This document shows positions 21,907 through 33,997 of a stretch of DNA of 64,000 bases, one piece after another (position 1 is the stretch's first letter; every line of letters starts with the position of its first letter). A program made the position numbers and the translations under genes. Below the pieces are notes generated by a model. That model was not told the DNA's origin, ran no database searches, and worked only from the letters and a program-made list of their open reading frames with translations. Origin of the DNA: Paramacrobiotus metropolitanus (lineage: Eukaryota; Tardigrada; Eutardigrada; Parachela; Macrobiotidae); contig NW_026570237.1 of assembly GCF_019649055.1 (NCBI RefSeq), positions 1-64,000 of the forward strand, written 5' to 3'.

Positions 21907-22797
21907 TTAAGTTGACAGAAATATTGTACGGTGAAAGTGGCAGAGTGCAGTACTCAGCGGAAGTGATGAATTTACATGATACGTGCAGTGTTGTGACGTG
22001 TTGTCACACCTTCTGTTCATTTGAGTCATCCGACGATGCGTTGCTGGCTGCATCTGACCAGTCGTCATTCGTAAACATAATAATTTTGTATGGATGATGC
22101 TGCTGTGCTGTGCGAATGATGTGATCGGGGCGCGTACTTCATCGTTAATCTCCTCAACCCTTAGCTCATCCAAGAAATCATCACCAGTTTGGGCCGATGT
22201 GCTAGGCTTCGGATCAATCGGAATTCTGTTGAAACCATACACACTCCTAGCCAAATTGCCTGGTTCAGTGCTGCTTTCTCTGGCTCGATTTCTCCCACGA
22301 TTTTCTGCATGGCTTTCCGTGGCAGAATCGTTATCAGTACCTTCTCCCGAACCTTTTCCGCTCTCCTCTTGCTGTTCGTTGAAATCCGCTGGCTGCGCAG
22401 CTTCTGCCTGGATGGCCAGTTGCTGCATCCGTAGACCTTTAAGGACATTAGCAATAACTTGATGCAGATAGCAATATTGCCGCCGTAATTCATAAGCAAT
22501 TTCCGTTGGTTGGTTAATAACTAATTTATTAAAATCATATCTCGGCAAAATCACTCCGTTTTTGTATAGAAATTTGGACAAATAGAGCCGTGGATCTAGC
22601 TTACTGGCGGGATTCGATCCAATTTCACGCGTTTCCGAAACAGCGACTTCATCATCTGAATCCGCAATGCAAAGACGCGGCGGAGACAGTTCACGAGCCC
22701 CTCCGACATTCCGTACTTCGACTTCGGTTCGTCTACTGAGCTGGTTTCCTCTTTCTCCTGCACTCGCCCCTGACGCTGTCGCACTGGTGAAGGGTTA
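21907..22797 (-). CDS. Possible host exon, disordered acidic protein
   Basis: A minus-strand frame is open from just after TAA near 22,797 to the stop at 21,907 (about 296 codons), without an early ATG, so it would be an internal or terminal exon. It has an acidic DSDDE stretch, then a more ordered segment (KNGVILPRYDFNKLVI, then YELRRQYCYLHQVIANVL). After that come long E/Q/S/G-rich disorder and a DDFLDELRVEEIND acidic patch. A neighbouring frame at 22,949-22,600 is also open and charged, so the 5' boundary is uncertain. I recognise no family. Confidence 0.4.
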
Positions 22798-24650
22798 TTC
22801 GTCTTTCTACCGAAGCCAGGACAAAACAGGCGCTGATATGGCACTACATAATACACAAGAATCCTCGCAACGATATAATGAATTCGACGCATCGGTAAGC
22901 AAAACTGCTTACCGGCGCACTGGGAACCTGCGTAACGCAACAATTTCAATCCATACCAAATAACAGAACGCCATGGGAATGCCGATTACGAGAGGCTTTT
23001 GTTGATATTGCCAGCTTGGTAGAGCCTGGTTAAATACTCAGTTCAAGACCTGAATTCCTTGAAACTGCGTTTTTACATCGAAACGCTCAAGTCGTACTCT
23101 CTCCGCTAAAACCGACCAGACCGGTAACCCGGACTATTCCGAAACAATCACCGACGCGAACGTAAATAGTAATACTACATCATACTACACGTTGCTCAAA
23201 GCGCAAACGTGTAAAGATGGAGCGCATCTAGGGTGCAGTATTTTAAGTGTTTCATGTCACCATCACTCAATAACTACCGCAATTATCAATGGAGGCCTCA
23301 TTTCAGACGTGGCAAGCATTTCCAGTGACGCGGCTGAACGTGATTAATATGATCGTCTGTTCTACGAAAAGGACTGCCATTTCCCTGTTGGTGAGGTTAA
23401 GACAGTGGCAGTCGCAGACGGTGGTATTGAACTAAATGCCAGGTGCCGGTGGACAGAGTGAAGCTTTTCATCACCCAGTATGTCAGAGCCAAAAAATCAT
23501 TGCTCTGTCCTTGAACCCTACCCTTCGGTATGTGCGATAAAAGCACGTATTGTCTAAACAGAGTCTTTGTATACCGAGGATCCATAGAGTCGCTAACGGG
23601 AAGAAGAGAACCTGCGTCGTATATCTGTTCACTGGTCTGATGCTTCTTGAGAATGATTCGTCAGTTCTAAATAGGAGAGGTTCTACTAGGGCTCCGAATA
23701 GAAGACGTCGCGGTCAGTCCTAGTAGAATTTAAAGCCGGTAGGTACCCTCCAGATTTCAATGACTGACTACGTCCAACGCTTTGCTGCTACCAGACGACC
23801 GCCGCCTAATTTTCAACAGTCCATTGTAGCGTTTTTCGTGGATCCCAAACACTACGGTGTGGAATATATGCGTGCTAAAAACCAATAACGTGCTAACATT
23901 AGTGCTAAAGACAGCTTGACCGAAAAGAGATGCTTCCTAATGCTTTGTATGCGTTAGCGGAATAACTAACTCTTGTTTTTGCTTTAGTGTTAGTAGTAGA
24001 AACATCTGCTATGATCGATGTATGGTCTGCAGAATACCAGTATTCGTTGTTGCAAAATACTTAAAGTTCTTCTTGCACAAAGCCTTAAACGAGAGAAGGG
24101 ATGGAGGAAGTTTTCACGTTTATTTTGACGTTCTCCTACCAGTAAGACGCAATCATTTAGATCTAACATTTTTTAGATTATTAAAGCAGCACGCGTTATT
24201 CGCTGACCTTTCGGCCACATATTGAATGTTTGTCTTTGACGGTTCAGTGGCTGACTGAATGTGTCTGCGATGCAAATTATCGCAAACATTTGGTTTCTAC
24301 CGACCCTCTTGAAACCGCGCATTCTTACATTTAGCTGATTTTGTTTGAGAACACAAATCGACAGTTTCCGCTACCGCAATAACCCCGAAACTCCCACAAA
24401 AGCGCACTCCAAATTCCTTGTATGGTATTTTGCTGTTCAGGAAACCCACCAATGTGATGTAAATACCAACTACCCACCCAGCCGTGCGTCCTAGTTGACC
24501 AATCGCGGAAAGACGGTTTTCAGACCGGCATGAGCACAGCATACCACCAGTTCCTTCTAAGCCGTACCTGTTAGACCCACACCTTCAGTTCGCGTAATAG
24601 GAGTATGGCGCTCATGATTCTCTTCCTATAGAAGTCGCGGCCGAAATTTT
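22798..24650. other. Intergenic; one perfect hairpin
   Basis: No convincing gene. TTCTACTAGG (23,681-23,690) and CCTAGTAGAA (23,719-23,728) form a perfect 10-bp stem with a 28-nt loop. A minus-strand frame at 24,542-24,297 with a hydrophobic centre lies just downstream of the env relic and might be its membrane region, but I cannot align it. Confidence 0.4.
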
Positions 24651-24659
24651 CATCGTTCC

Positions 24660-25275
24660 TGAGCAGTTTACATGTGCTTGCATACAACAGGCGCGCATTC
24701 TTGGTTCACTAAACTATACAGTTCATCAAAAAAATAATAAATTTCATCCGTGGTTATAATAACTGAATCTAAATACAGCCTATCGCACAAACAAGGATTT
24801 GCTTGAACTGCGCATACGTTTGTTGACAAACTGCCGCAGTTGTCTCCTTCTTTTGTATACGTATATGCTGCACTGAGCAATTAACATCGACCTGTGGACT
24901 GATGGGAATGAAGCTGTCAAGGTGATCTACGCTACACGGCCAGAGCAAGGTCCTAACGTTCAGAAACATTGGAAGGATGACATTTAATAATATATTGGTT
25001 GGAAATATGTATATATATACGCACAGTATGCTACCGGTCACCACCACAAGCGTGCCTTTGTACCGATCACTCGACGGCTGATTGATCTCGACATGCCAGT
25101 TTACTACGCAGCTCTCCGCGCTCGCAAGACAATCATTCTCTCGCCAGATGCCTATGTCCGGTGTCCACATCACGATACTCCACATCATGGTATCATTCAG
25201 AATATCAGAACATAGACTATCCCCCCGTAGAAACATGTGAAAGCATGGAACTCTAAGGCGTAGAGCAAGCCTCAA
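24660..25275 (-). pseudogene. Decayed second env relic
   Basis: Two minus-strand frames together show clear similarity to the env at 13.8-15.7 kb. A GTL-VTG block appears near 25,040 (GTLWSVTGEI in the other copy). TYAQFKQ near 24,816 matches AYAQFKQ. DRLYLDSV...TTDEIYYFFDELYSLVNQE, here abbreviated, matches the env helical region near 14,330. The two blocks are about 220 bp apart here but 855 bp apart in the element, so about 630 bp is deleted. The frame also shifts between TYAQFKQ and DRLYLDS. There are no LTR or pol remnants beside it. It is an old insertion of a related element. Confidence 0.65.
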
Positions 25276-25707
25276 TTAACTGGTGTACCTGAAGCCGAAG
25301 AATGCATTGCACTCTAAGCTGTGGTGCCGTCGCCCATCAAGCCCATTTATTTACCCTTGGTCTCACGATGGAGGCCACATTCAAGCAGATTTTAAAGAGC
25401 TCTTTTTTCGGAATGATTTGCGAAAAGGTGAAAACTGCAGTGGCCGCAACAAGCAAATCAATGAAATGATGCTGCCATCACCCATCGGTACCGTATTTCG
25501 GGTTGCGGACTGGAGTTGAAAACATACCCACACACTAAGACAGAAATGGCAACAGGGCAAGGCAGCATAGTGCTACATAAGATGTTTGTGTTATTTAAGA
25601 GGACCTGTTTATTGATGGATGACCATCACCTCACCCAGCATATCGGAGTGCAGTCCGGAAACGCTTCCCGGAATGGCAAGGGGCCCCGCGATTCTCTGAC
25701 GGGCGTC
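25276..25707. other. Intergenic, no feature seen
   Basis: Short frames only, up to the left terminus of the inverted-arm structure. Confidence 0.45.
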
Positions 25708-25924
25708 TGTGACCGGCAAAAATGTCCCCCCTGTCCCCCCGGACATTTTTGCCGTGTCCCCCCTGCCACCATCGCCAAAATGGTAACCCTTTGGCCAGAA
25801 TGGTGACATGGGGGACCTACCACGGGAAGCTGATTTTCAGGTCAATCAGTGACCTTTGAAAAAGTACCACCAGCGTCACCACAGCGTAACCAACAGTAAA
25901 CAGCTGTGATAATCGGTGACCCGA

Positions 25925-28900
25925 AAGACATTAATGCTGGGACGAATTTAGTGGTGTCCGGCATGGGGGACATTATTGCCGGAACGCATTCAGTGGTATC
26001 CGGCATGGGGGACATTATTGCCGGAACGCATTCAGTGGTATCCGGCATGGGGGACATTATTGTCGGAATGAATTTAGTGGTGTCCGGCATGGGGGACATT
26101 ATTGCCGGAATGAATTTAGTGGTGTCCGGCATGGGGGACATTATTGCCGGTATGAATTTAGTGGTGTCCGGCATGGGGGACATTATTGCCGGAATGAATT
26201 TAGTGGTGTCCGGCATGGGGGACATTATTGCCGGAATGAATTTAGTGGTGTCCGGCATGGGGGACATTATTGCCGGAACGCATTCAGTGGTATCCGGCAT
26301 GGGGACATTATTGCCGGAATGAATTTAGTGATGTCCGGCATGGGGACATTATTGCCGGAATGAATTTAGTGATGTCCGGCATGGGGACATTATTGCCGGA
26401 ATGAATTTAGTGGTATCCGGCATGGGGACATTATTGCCGGAATGAATTTAGTGGTGTCCGGCATGGGGACATTATTGCCGGAATGAATTTAGTGGTGTCC
26501 GGCATGGGGACATTATTGGCGGAATGAATTTAGTGGTGTCCGGCATGGGGACATTATTGCCGGAATGAATTTAGTGATGTCCGGCATGGGGACATTATTG
26601 CCGGAATGAATTTAGTGATGTCCGGCATGGGGTACATTATTGCCGGAATGAATTTAGTGGTGTCCGGCATGGGGACATTATTGCCGGAATGAAATTAGTG
26701 GTGTCCGGCATGGGACATTGCCGGAATGAATTTAGTGATATCCGGCATGGGGACATTATTGCCGGAATGAATTTAGTGGTATCCGGCATGGGGACATTAT
26801 TGCCGGAACTAAATTAGTGGTGTCCGGCATGGGGACATTATTGCCGGAACTAATTTAGCAGTGTCTGGCATGGGGACATTATTCCCAAAATGAATTTAGT
26901 GGTGTCCGGCATGGGACATTATTGCCGGAATGAATTTAGTGGTGTCCGGCATGGGGGACATTATTGCCGGAATGAATTTAGTGGTGTCCGGCATGGGGGA
27001 CATTATTGGCGGAATGAATTTAGTGGTGTCCGGCATGGGGGACATTATTGCCGGAATGAATTTAGTGATGTCCGGCATGGGGGACATTATTGCCGGAATG
27101 AATTTAGTGGTGTCCGGCATGGGGGACATTATTGCCGGAATGAATTTAGTGATGTCCGGCATGGGGGACATTATTGCCGGAATGAATTTAGTGGTGTCCG
27201 GCATAGGGGACATTATTGCCGGAATGAATTTAGTGATGTCCGGCATGGGGTACATTATTGCCGGAATGAATTTAGTGGTGTCCGGCATGGGGGACATTAT
27301 TGCCGGAATGAATTTAGTGGTGTCCGGCATGGGGGACATTATTGCCGGAATGAATTTAGTGATGTCCGGCATGGGGGACATTATTGGCGGAATGAATTTA
27401 GTGGTGTCCGGCATGGGGGACATTATTGCCGGAATGAATTTAGTGATGTCCGGCATGGGGGACATTATTGCCGGAATGAATTTAGTGGTGTCCGGCATGG
27501 GGGACATTATTGCCGGAATGAATTTAGTGATGTCCGGCATGGGGGACATTATTGCCGGAATGAATTTAGTGGTGTCCGGCATAGGGGACATTATTGCCGG
27601 AATGAATTTAGTGATGTCCGGCATGGGGTACATTATTGCCGGAATGAATTTAGTGGTGTCCGGCATGGGGGACATTATTGCCGGAATGAATTTAGTGATG
27701 TCCGGCATGGGGGACATTATTGCCGGAATGAAATTAGTGGTGTCCGGCATGGGGGACATTATTGCCGGAATGAATTTAGTGATATCCGGCATGGGGACAT
27801 TATTGCCGGAACGAAATTAGTGGTGTCCGGCATGGGGGACATTATTGCCGGAACTAATTTAGTAGTTTCCGGCATGGGGGACATTATTCCCAAAATGAAT
27901 TTAGTGGTGTCCGGCATGGGGGACATTATTGCCGGAATGAATTTAGTGGTGTCCGGCATGGGGGACATTATTGCCGGAATGAATTTAGTGATGTCCGGCA
28001 TGGGGTACATTATTGCCGGAATGAATTTAGTGGTGTCCGGCATGGGGGACATTATTGCCGGAATGAATTTAGTGATGTCCGGCATGGGGGACATTATTGC
28101 CGGAATGAATTTAGTGATGTCCGGCATGGGGGACATTATTGCCGGAATGAAATTAGTGGTGTCCGGCATGGGGGACATTATTGCCGGAATGAATTTAGTG
28201 GTGTCCGGCATGGGGGACATTATTGCCGGAACTAATTTAGCGGTGTCTGGCATGGGGGACATTATTGCCGGAACTAATTTAGTAGTTTCCGGCATGGGGG
28301 ACATTATTCCCAAAATGAATTTAGTGGTGTCCGGCATGGGGGACATTATTGCCGGAATGAATTTAGTGGTGTCCGGCATGGGGACATTATTGCCGGAATG
28401 AATTTAGTGGTGTCCGGCATGGGGACATTATTGCCGGAATGAATTTAGTGGTGTCCGGCATGGGGGACATTATTGCCGGAATGAATTTAGTGGTGTCCGG
28501 CATGGGGGACATTATTGCCGGAATGAATTTAGTGGTGTCCGGCATGGGGGACATTATTGCCGGAATGAATTTAGTGATGTCCGGCATGGGGGACATTATT
28601 GCCGGAATGAATTTAGTGGTGTCCGGCATAGGGGACATTATTGCCGGAATGAATTTAGTGGTGTCCGGCATGGGGGACATTATTGCCGGAATGAATTTAG
28701 TGGTGTCCGGCATGGGGGACATTATTGCCGGAATGAATTTAGTGGTGTCCGGCATGGGGACATTATTGCCGGAACTAATTAGTAGTTTCCGGCATGGGGA
28801 CATTATTCCCAAAATGAATTTAGTGGTGTCCGGCATAGGGACATTATTGCCGGAATGAATTTAGTGGATGTCCGGCATGGGGACATTATTGCCGGAATGA

Positions 28901-29110
28901 ATTTAGTGATGTCCGGCATGGGGTACATTATTGCCGGAATGAATTTAGTGGTGTCCGGCATGGGGACATTATTGCCGGAATGAATTTAGTGATGTCCGGC
29001 ATGGGGGACATTATTGCCGGAATGAATTTAGTGATATCCGGCATGGGGGACATTATTGCCGGAATGAATTTAGTGGTGTCCGGCATGGGGGACATTATTG
29101 CCGGAGCTAA
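25925..29110 (+). repeat. 42-bp minisatellite, left arm (~75 units)
   Basis: Each unit contains GGCATGGGGGACATTATTGC, then CGGAATGAATTTAGTGGTG and TCC. Two length classes occur: 42 bp (five G) and 41 bp (four G, mostly 26,290-26,920). Because 42 is a multiple of three and the unit lacks stops in several frames, long frames arise on both strands. The 41-bp units break them, so they are not genes. Variant markers (GGGGTACATT, CATAGGGG, GGCGGA) recur 378 bp apart at 27.0-27.75 kb, a nine-unit higher-order duplication. Confidence 0.95.
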
Positions 29111-30806
29111 ACAATTGTTATCCCGTATGGGAACAGCAAAAGCTGCAGTTGTGTCCGCAGCGAGTTTGAAGCTCAAAGTAAACGTGTTCTTGACAGCAGA
29201 AGGAAGTCGCGTTTGTTTGCAGTTACAAATTTTTCAATGGCAATATTAGTAGAGTTTTCAAAGATATTTACGAACTGTTATTTTTTCGTGCCTATGGAAA
29301 TCATGGCAGTTGTTGAAAGCATGGTGGCGCAGAAAATTTAACTACCGAACCTTCTTTCAATCATGCAGCCATTAGGAAAGCGTTGAAAATTCAGATTTCT
29401 TGAAATTTGTTGCGTCGTTTGTAAGGCATTTATGGACAGCTTTCGATCGTAGTGAAAACGTTTTACTACTTTCAAACTTTCACTGCAGCTAGCCAAAAAT
29501 GTGGTATCAGAACTCTTAACTGTAATAGAATCAAAAATTGTATGTACTTTCTGCATAAGTCTGAGGAAAAATTCAAGAAAACATTTTTCAAAAACTGCAA
29601 AAGGTCATCAATGAAAACGTTTTTTATGTAAACTATACAGTTTTAAATGCTTGTCGCATGTGTGGTTTTGGTTTGTACGCGGAAGTCTTTTCACAAAGCA
29701 TAAAATCGGTTACAACTTGGTAAAGAAAATCTGCAGAATCCAATGTTCAAGCCAATTCAAGAACAAGGAAATATCACCTCGTGTTTTGTTTTTAGCGTTT
29801 GGCCCTAAAAATCCAACGTATGTAGACTTGCTAGGCTTTCTTGACATGCAATGCTATGCTTAAGTGTGTTGGGAACTGTTGCTGTTAATTGAAAGAAAGT
29901 TTTCCTTTAGAATAATGTCTTAGTATGCGCAGTCATTCGTAAGATTCTAAATAATTAATAATTACAAAAGTGTCAAGATTAGAGCAGGAACCCGTGAAAG
30001 TGCTCTTTAGTCTGGAGGTGACGACCTGTGCGAGTTCGAGGTATAGCCGCGGTATGTCGCTTTCGGAAGTCCTAATGGTTATTTTATTTTAATCGCATTA
30101 TATACGTTGGCGAGCTTCGCTTAATAAACACTCAAATAAAGAATTTGTCCCAATTAACATGCGATAGTTATGAATGTTAATGAACGGATAGTGCCAGTTA
30201 ATTATACCGGTGACGGCAGTGGTAGTAGACCTAGTGGTACTAAATAACGGCATTGTTACAGCTGGTGGTAGCAAGAATGGCACTGCTGCTAATAGTGGTA
30301 CTGGTTTCGGCATTAATATCATGAAGGTCTGTATGTAATAGTTCTGTGTAATAGTTCTGGAAGCGGTAATAAACAGCAGCGATGTCCGTAATACTTGTAG
30401 CGGTATGATTGTGGTCCTTACCCGACTTATAATTTTCTATACCATCCAGCATCACAGAGTGAAGCCGATATTTGATTGCTAATAGTGGTACAGAAACTAA
30501 AACGAGCAAGTCGACCTAAATTGCTTCGGTTTTGTTCACGCGTAAATCAGCTGTTATGATTTTATATTCCGGATTGTATTCTCCTCATTCTAAAGCTAAG
30601 TTCTTGGATTAATAGAATTTGTAGACTTTCCGTCCAGAAGATTGAAAAGATGGCTTTGCAAACATGCTGAAAGTAAGTAGCCGTCAGTGCTGCACCAGCC
30701 GAACTGGATTATGCCTTACTTTTGTTTGTTAGTTTTGTCTATCCCTTAAATTATTTGTTTAGCGCATCCTCGTACGGCAGGTAAGAAAGCCGATTGGTGA
30801 TGCAGT
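29111..30806. other. Interior of the inverted-arm structure, left part
   Basis: Unique sequence with short frames only. I see no transposase, RNA gene or repeat. Confidence 0.5.
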
Positions 30807-31088
30807 TGCGGGCGGCTCGCCCCATATAAATCTACGTATGTATATACGCTCTAATCAACGGGACTCGGCGCCGGCATTTTATTCCACTGATCAGAGGAGC
30901 TCCCTCTGCGCTAGCACAACCGACACCATATATACTGCCACTGCGCAGCGCAGCTGCGCAAAAATCAATAGTCTGACATCACATCTCCAGATCGTTCTGG
31001 ATACTTCCAGAACGCACGTCAGTCATACTCTGATCATGCGTACAGCGCGTGCACATGCATACAGCCTGTATGTGGGAGATATCCCACA
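30807..31088 (-). repeat. 3' LTR of the gag-only element
   Basis: 282 bp, sense TGTGGGA...CCCGCA. The sense strand contains short inverted pairs at its start (TGTGGGA/TCCCACA) and centre (GTTCTGGA/TCCAGAAC), the box CAGTATATATGG and the signal GGAATAAAATG. It is the same family as the solo LTR at 6,219-6,506. Confidence 0.95.
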
Positions 31089-31090
31089 TA

Positions 31091-31103
31091 CTTCCCCCTT
31101 TCT
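31091..31103 (-). promoter_or_regulatory. Polypurine tract
   Basis: The minus strand reads AGAAAGGGGGAAG, ending two bases before the 3' LTR. This is the expected position and composition of the plus-strand primer for reverse transcription. Confidence 0.85.
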
Positions 31104-31430
31104 AAACCGACACGTATAACAGTAGTCACACATTAGAAAAAATCGATGACAGTAAAACATTACATGTTAAGGAAATTGCGATTACGATTGCTCGCACATC
31201 CAGGAAACGTAGAGGTTTATTGATTTTTGGAGTGGAAGTAGGTCTTGGAAAGCAGTTTATCGTCACATGGGAATCCGCTCAATAACAGGCAGGCATTTTC
31301 TTAGCAGTAGAAGCATTGCAACCGTTATTATTCCATTTCCCCACTGGCCGAACTGGCTACATAAGCTATCAGGCTACGAAAGCAACTCGGGCTACACAGG
31401 CTAAATCGAATCAATGGCTTCCATACTTCG

Positions 31431-31886
31431 TCAATGTCTGTATACGGGCAAATTCATAGGCTTCCTACATGTGGCTGCTTCATGTCCTGGCTTGCGGCAA
31501 TTGTAACATGAACGTGCGTGAAAGCGATGGTGTTTCTTCGGAGTTTTCTGGGACGTGTTGACGTGCGATTCTTGGTCTGGTAGAACATGTAGTTTGATCG
31601 CATTAAAATTATATGGGGTTGGGCTTACAGCATGGATTTGTTGAACAGGAAAGAATAATCTTGGTCGTGAATTAGGTGGGATTGACTTCAGCTCAAAAGT
31701 CAGCTGTTGAACAAAGGTGTTGATGGAGTCAGGCAAATTGGCAAAAAATGTTGGTTTCAGCTGTTCTGGCAGATAGTCGAAGAGAAGAGATAATAAATCT
31801 TGAAACGTTGGATTGGGTGTGGTTGATTTTAAGTAGCAGTGGATTGCTTGTACGTATTGCTCCGGTGACAAAGATTTGGCATCCAT
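31431..31886 (-). CDS. gag: Gag-like nucleocapsid protein of the gag-only element
   Basis: From the ATG at 31,886 this encodes 151 residues. The N-terminal two thirds is a small helical, capsid-like segment (QDLLSLLFDYLPEQLK region). A basic linker (KKHHRFHAR) and one zinc knuckle, CYNCRKPGHEAATC (C-x2-C-x4-H-x4-C), follow. It is much shorter than an ordinary gag (300-500 residues) and does not resemble the gag at 19.6-21.1 kb. It probably packages the element's RNA into particles of an autonomous partner. The frame is intact, in keeping with the element's youth. Confidence 0.85.
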   Translation of the reverse strand: MDAKSLSPEQYVQAIHCYLKSTTPNPTFQDLLSLLFDYLPEQLKPTFFANLPDSINTFVQQLTFELKSIPPNSRPRLFFPVQQIHAVSPTPYNFNAIKLHVLPDQESHVNTSQKTPKKHHRFHARSCYNCRKPGHEAATCRKPMNLPVYRH

Positions 31887-32269
31887 GTTGATGGTCAAAT
31901 GTTATGAAAGGTCACATTTATTCGTATAAATTTCTCAATTGATTTTAAGGTAATAATGTTAAATAACAGTTCACTAAAATACGTTCAGTACATTTAGTAA
32001 AAGGTCAAGAAAACGATGGAATTTCTGATCAGCATATGCAGGCGATGGAATTAGAATCATGCGTTGGTGAAATCCCGATGAAATATCGCGTTAGGTAGAA
32101 TAACTAAACACCGCAGAACGTATTCAGGCGGTAATAATCTTGTGTTGGCAAAATTGGGAAAAGATGGTATAGATTCGTAATGGGCTCGTACTGGGGCGAG
32201 CCACCACACAAAAAAATTCAGATGAAAAATATGAAAGGTCAGAGGAAAACTGATGTTAACATAGATCTC

Positions 32270-32287
32270 AACCACGATCTGCTACCA
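32270..32287 (-). promoter_or_regulatory. Primer-binding site, initiator tRNA-Met type
   Basis: The minus strand reads TGGTAGCAGATCGTGGTT three bases inside the 5' LTR. From memory of the family, it matches the 3' end of animal initiator tRNA-Met (ends TGCTACCA) over the first ten bases, and again at TGGTT. Confidence 0.75.
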
Positions 32288-32290
32288 ATT

Positions 32291-32572
32291 TGCGGGCGGC
32301 TCGCCCCATATAAATCTACGTATGTATATACGCTCTAATCAACGGGACTCGGCGCCGGCATTTTATTCCACTGATCAGAGGAGCTCCCTCTGCGCTAGCA
32401 CAACCGACACCATATATACTGCCACTGCGCAGCGCAGCTGCGCAAAAATCAATAGTCTGACATCACATCTCCAGATCGTTCTGGATACTTCCAGAACGCA
32501 CGTCAGTCATACTCTGATCATGCGTACAGCGCGTGCACATGCATACAGCCTGTATGTGGGAGATATCCCACA
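32291..32572 (-). repeat. 5' LTR of the gag-only element
   Basis: 282 bp, no difference found by eye from 30,807-31,088. Transcription would start here and run to lower coordinates. Confidence 0.95.
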
Positions 32573-32576
32573 CAGT

Positions 32577-33498
32577 AGATTCCACCTTGACGTCAGTAAG
32601 CAGAGAGATACATACAGTTCTTTCTGAGGTAAATTGCGCAACTTCAGAGTGCTTTGATAAATGCTGCAGACAAATGAAAAGTCTAAATCTGTAACGTTTA
32701 CACAAATTGCGAGTGCTCTTTTCTCAAAAATCTTGCCACGCAAATAATATGGACTACAGCACTTCGTCGGTCTTTGTAGCGTAGAGCGATGTCAGGTATT
32801 ATGTGTCTGTGGTGACCTTAGTGTCCAGCATGGCAACTGCGGTAGCAGTATACCACTGTTGTCATGTTATGGATATTTAGTTGCTTTTGTGCGCCCTGGT
32901 TGGCGGGTTAATAATTATTAAAGATATTCAGGGTGAAACGATCATAAGTGACAATTTTTAGAGCGTTTATTACTCGCCGTTAATGTTACTGATGGTTGTA
33001 ATACCGAGATACTTTTACTTTAGACATGACAACTACCATATTGATCTAGTGTTCGTGCGTCACATTCGTGTTTTCTTTTTTTGTTGTTATGCTCAATCGC
33101 ATCACAGCATTTCTGATCGTGTTATGAGGTCACCGTCAGGTCGTGATGTTCTTTTTAAAATTTCGTAAGTTTTTGGAATACTTTCCCGTTATTCTGCTCC
33201 ACCTGAGATGTTTTATAACACACGCATTGACGATCTCAGATCTGGCAAAGGACTCCTTCAGTTCGCGTATGCCGGTACACTGCATTTACACATTCGAAAT
33301 AATTTGTACCTTCTGTTGAAGCGGGCTTCCAGTCCAGCAGTTTGTGTAGTGACACGTCTGGTAACGCGATGGTATGAATCTTAAACTGCACAAATAATAA
33401 TTTAACCCAATCAAAATATCTCAAAACGCTAAATCTGAACCATATCCAATAATTTGAATAACTTGCGATAACACCGCCAGCTCAGTGCCAGATGATCC
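32577..33498. other. Interior of the inverted-arm structure, right part
   Basis: Unique sequence with no convincing gene or repeat. The same holds for 34,006-34,310 after the MITE. Confidence 0.45.
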
Positions 33499-33506
33499 GT
33501 ACTGAC

Positions 33507-33997
33507 CAGACTTGGGCCGCCAATGACATCTCCGCTTTCCGCCCGCCCGCTCTTACTAAAAATTTTCCGCCCCGCTCCGCCCCGCCGTAACAAAAAAATT
33601 TCCCACTTCCGCCCGCCATATCTTAATTTCCCGCCGCCCGCCCGCCAAAAACACGAAAAATTTTTTCAGAGCTTTTGATTTTTTAATTTTTCGTTTGTTC
33701 TTCTTCAGAAATATCTGCTCAAAGAGCACACCAGTTGCCAATTTTCGCGCGAAGCCAACAACCTCAGAAATTCTATAAAAAATAGCAAAAATATTTCGTT
33801 AAATGATCTTAAATTTAATTTTATGCTTGATCTCCGCCGCCTTTAAAATAATCCCGCTCCCGAACGCTCACACTTTTTCCTCCCCGCACCGTCCCTCCAA
33901 ACTCAAAACTTCCGCCCGCTCCCGCCCTCCAAAAAAGCGGGGAGGGGCGGGAATGGCGGAGAATTTTCCCGCTCCGCAAAAAGACGGCCCAAGTCTG
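33507..33997. mobile_element. hAT-type MITE, 491 bp, 8-bp target duplication
   Basis: Terminal inverted repeats CAGACTTGGGCCG (33,507-33,519) and CGGCCCAAGTCTG (33,985-33,997) are flanked by GTACTGAC on both sides (33,499-33,506 and 33,998-34,005). An 8-bp duplication and CAG-starting ends are typical of hAT elements. The interior is non-coding and consists largely of runs of CCGCCCG alternating with A/T-rich stretches, partly mirrored (GGGGAGGGGCGGG near 33,940). Confidence 0.93.

Larger units (their letters stand above)
30803..32576 (-). mobile_element. Non-autonomous gag-only LTR element (TR-GAG type)
   Basis: A 1.77-kb element: two 282-bp LTRs (30,807-31,088 and 32,291-32,572), identical by eye, flanked by CAGT at 30,803-30,806 and 32,573-32,576. 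The sense strand is minus. It has a primer-binding site, a polypurine tract and one gag-like gene but no protease, RT or integrase. It must be mobilised in trans. Identical LTRs mean a very recent insertion. It lies inside the inverted-arm structure, which is therefore older. Confidence 0.95.

Noticed and set aside
25925-29110. CRISPR-like regular repeats
   Set aside because: The units abut with no unique spacers and no cas genes, and the context is eukaryotic.
25906-29249. Long frames (up to 503 codons) across the left 42-bp array on both strands
   Set aside because: They exist because the unit is 42 bp and lacks stops in several frames. Overlapping frames are equally open and 41-bp units break them; there is no independent coding sign.
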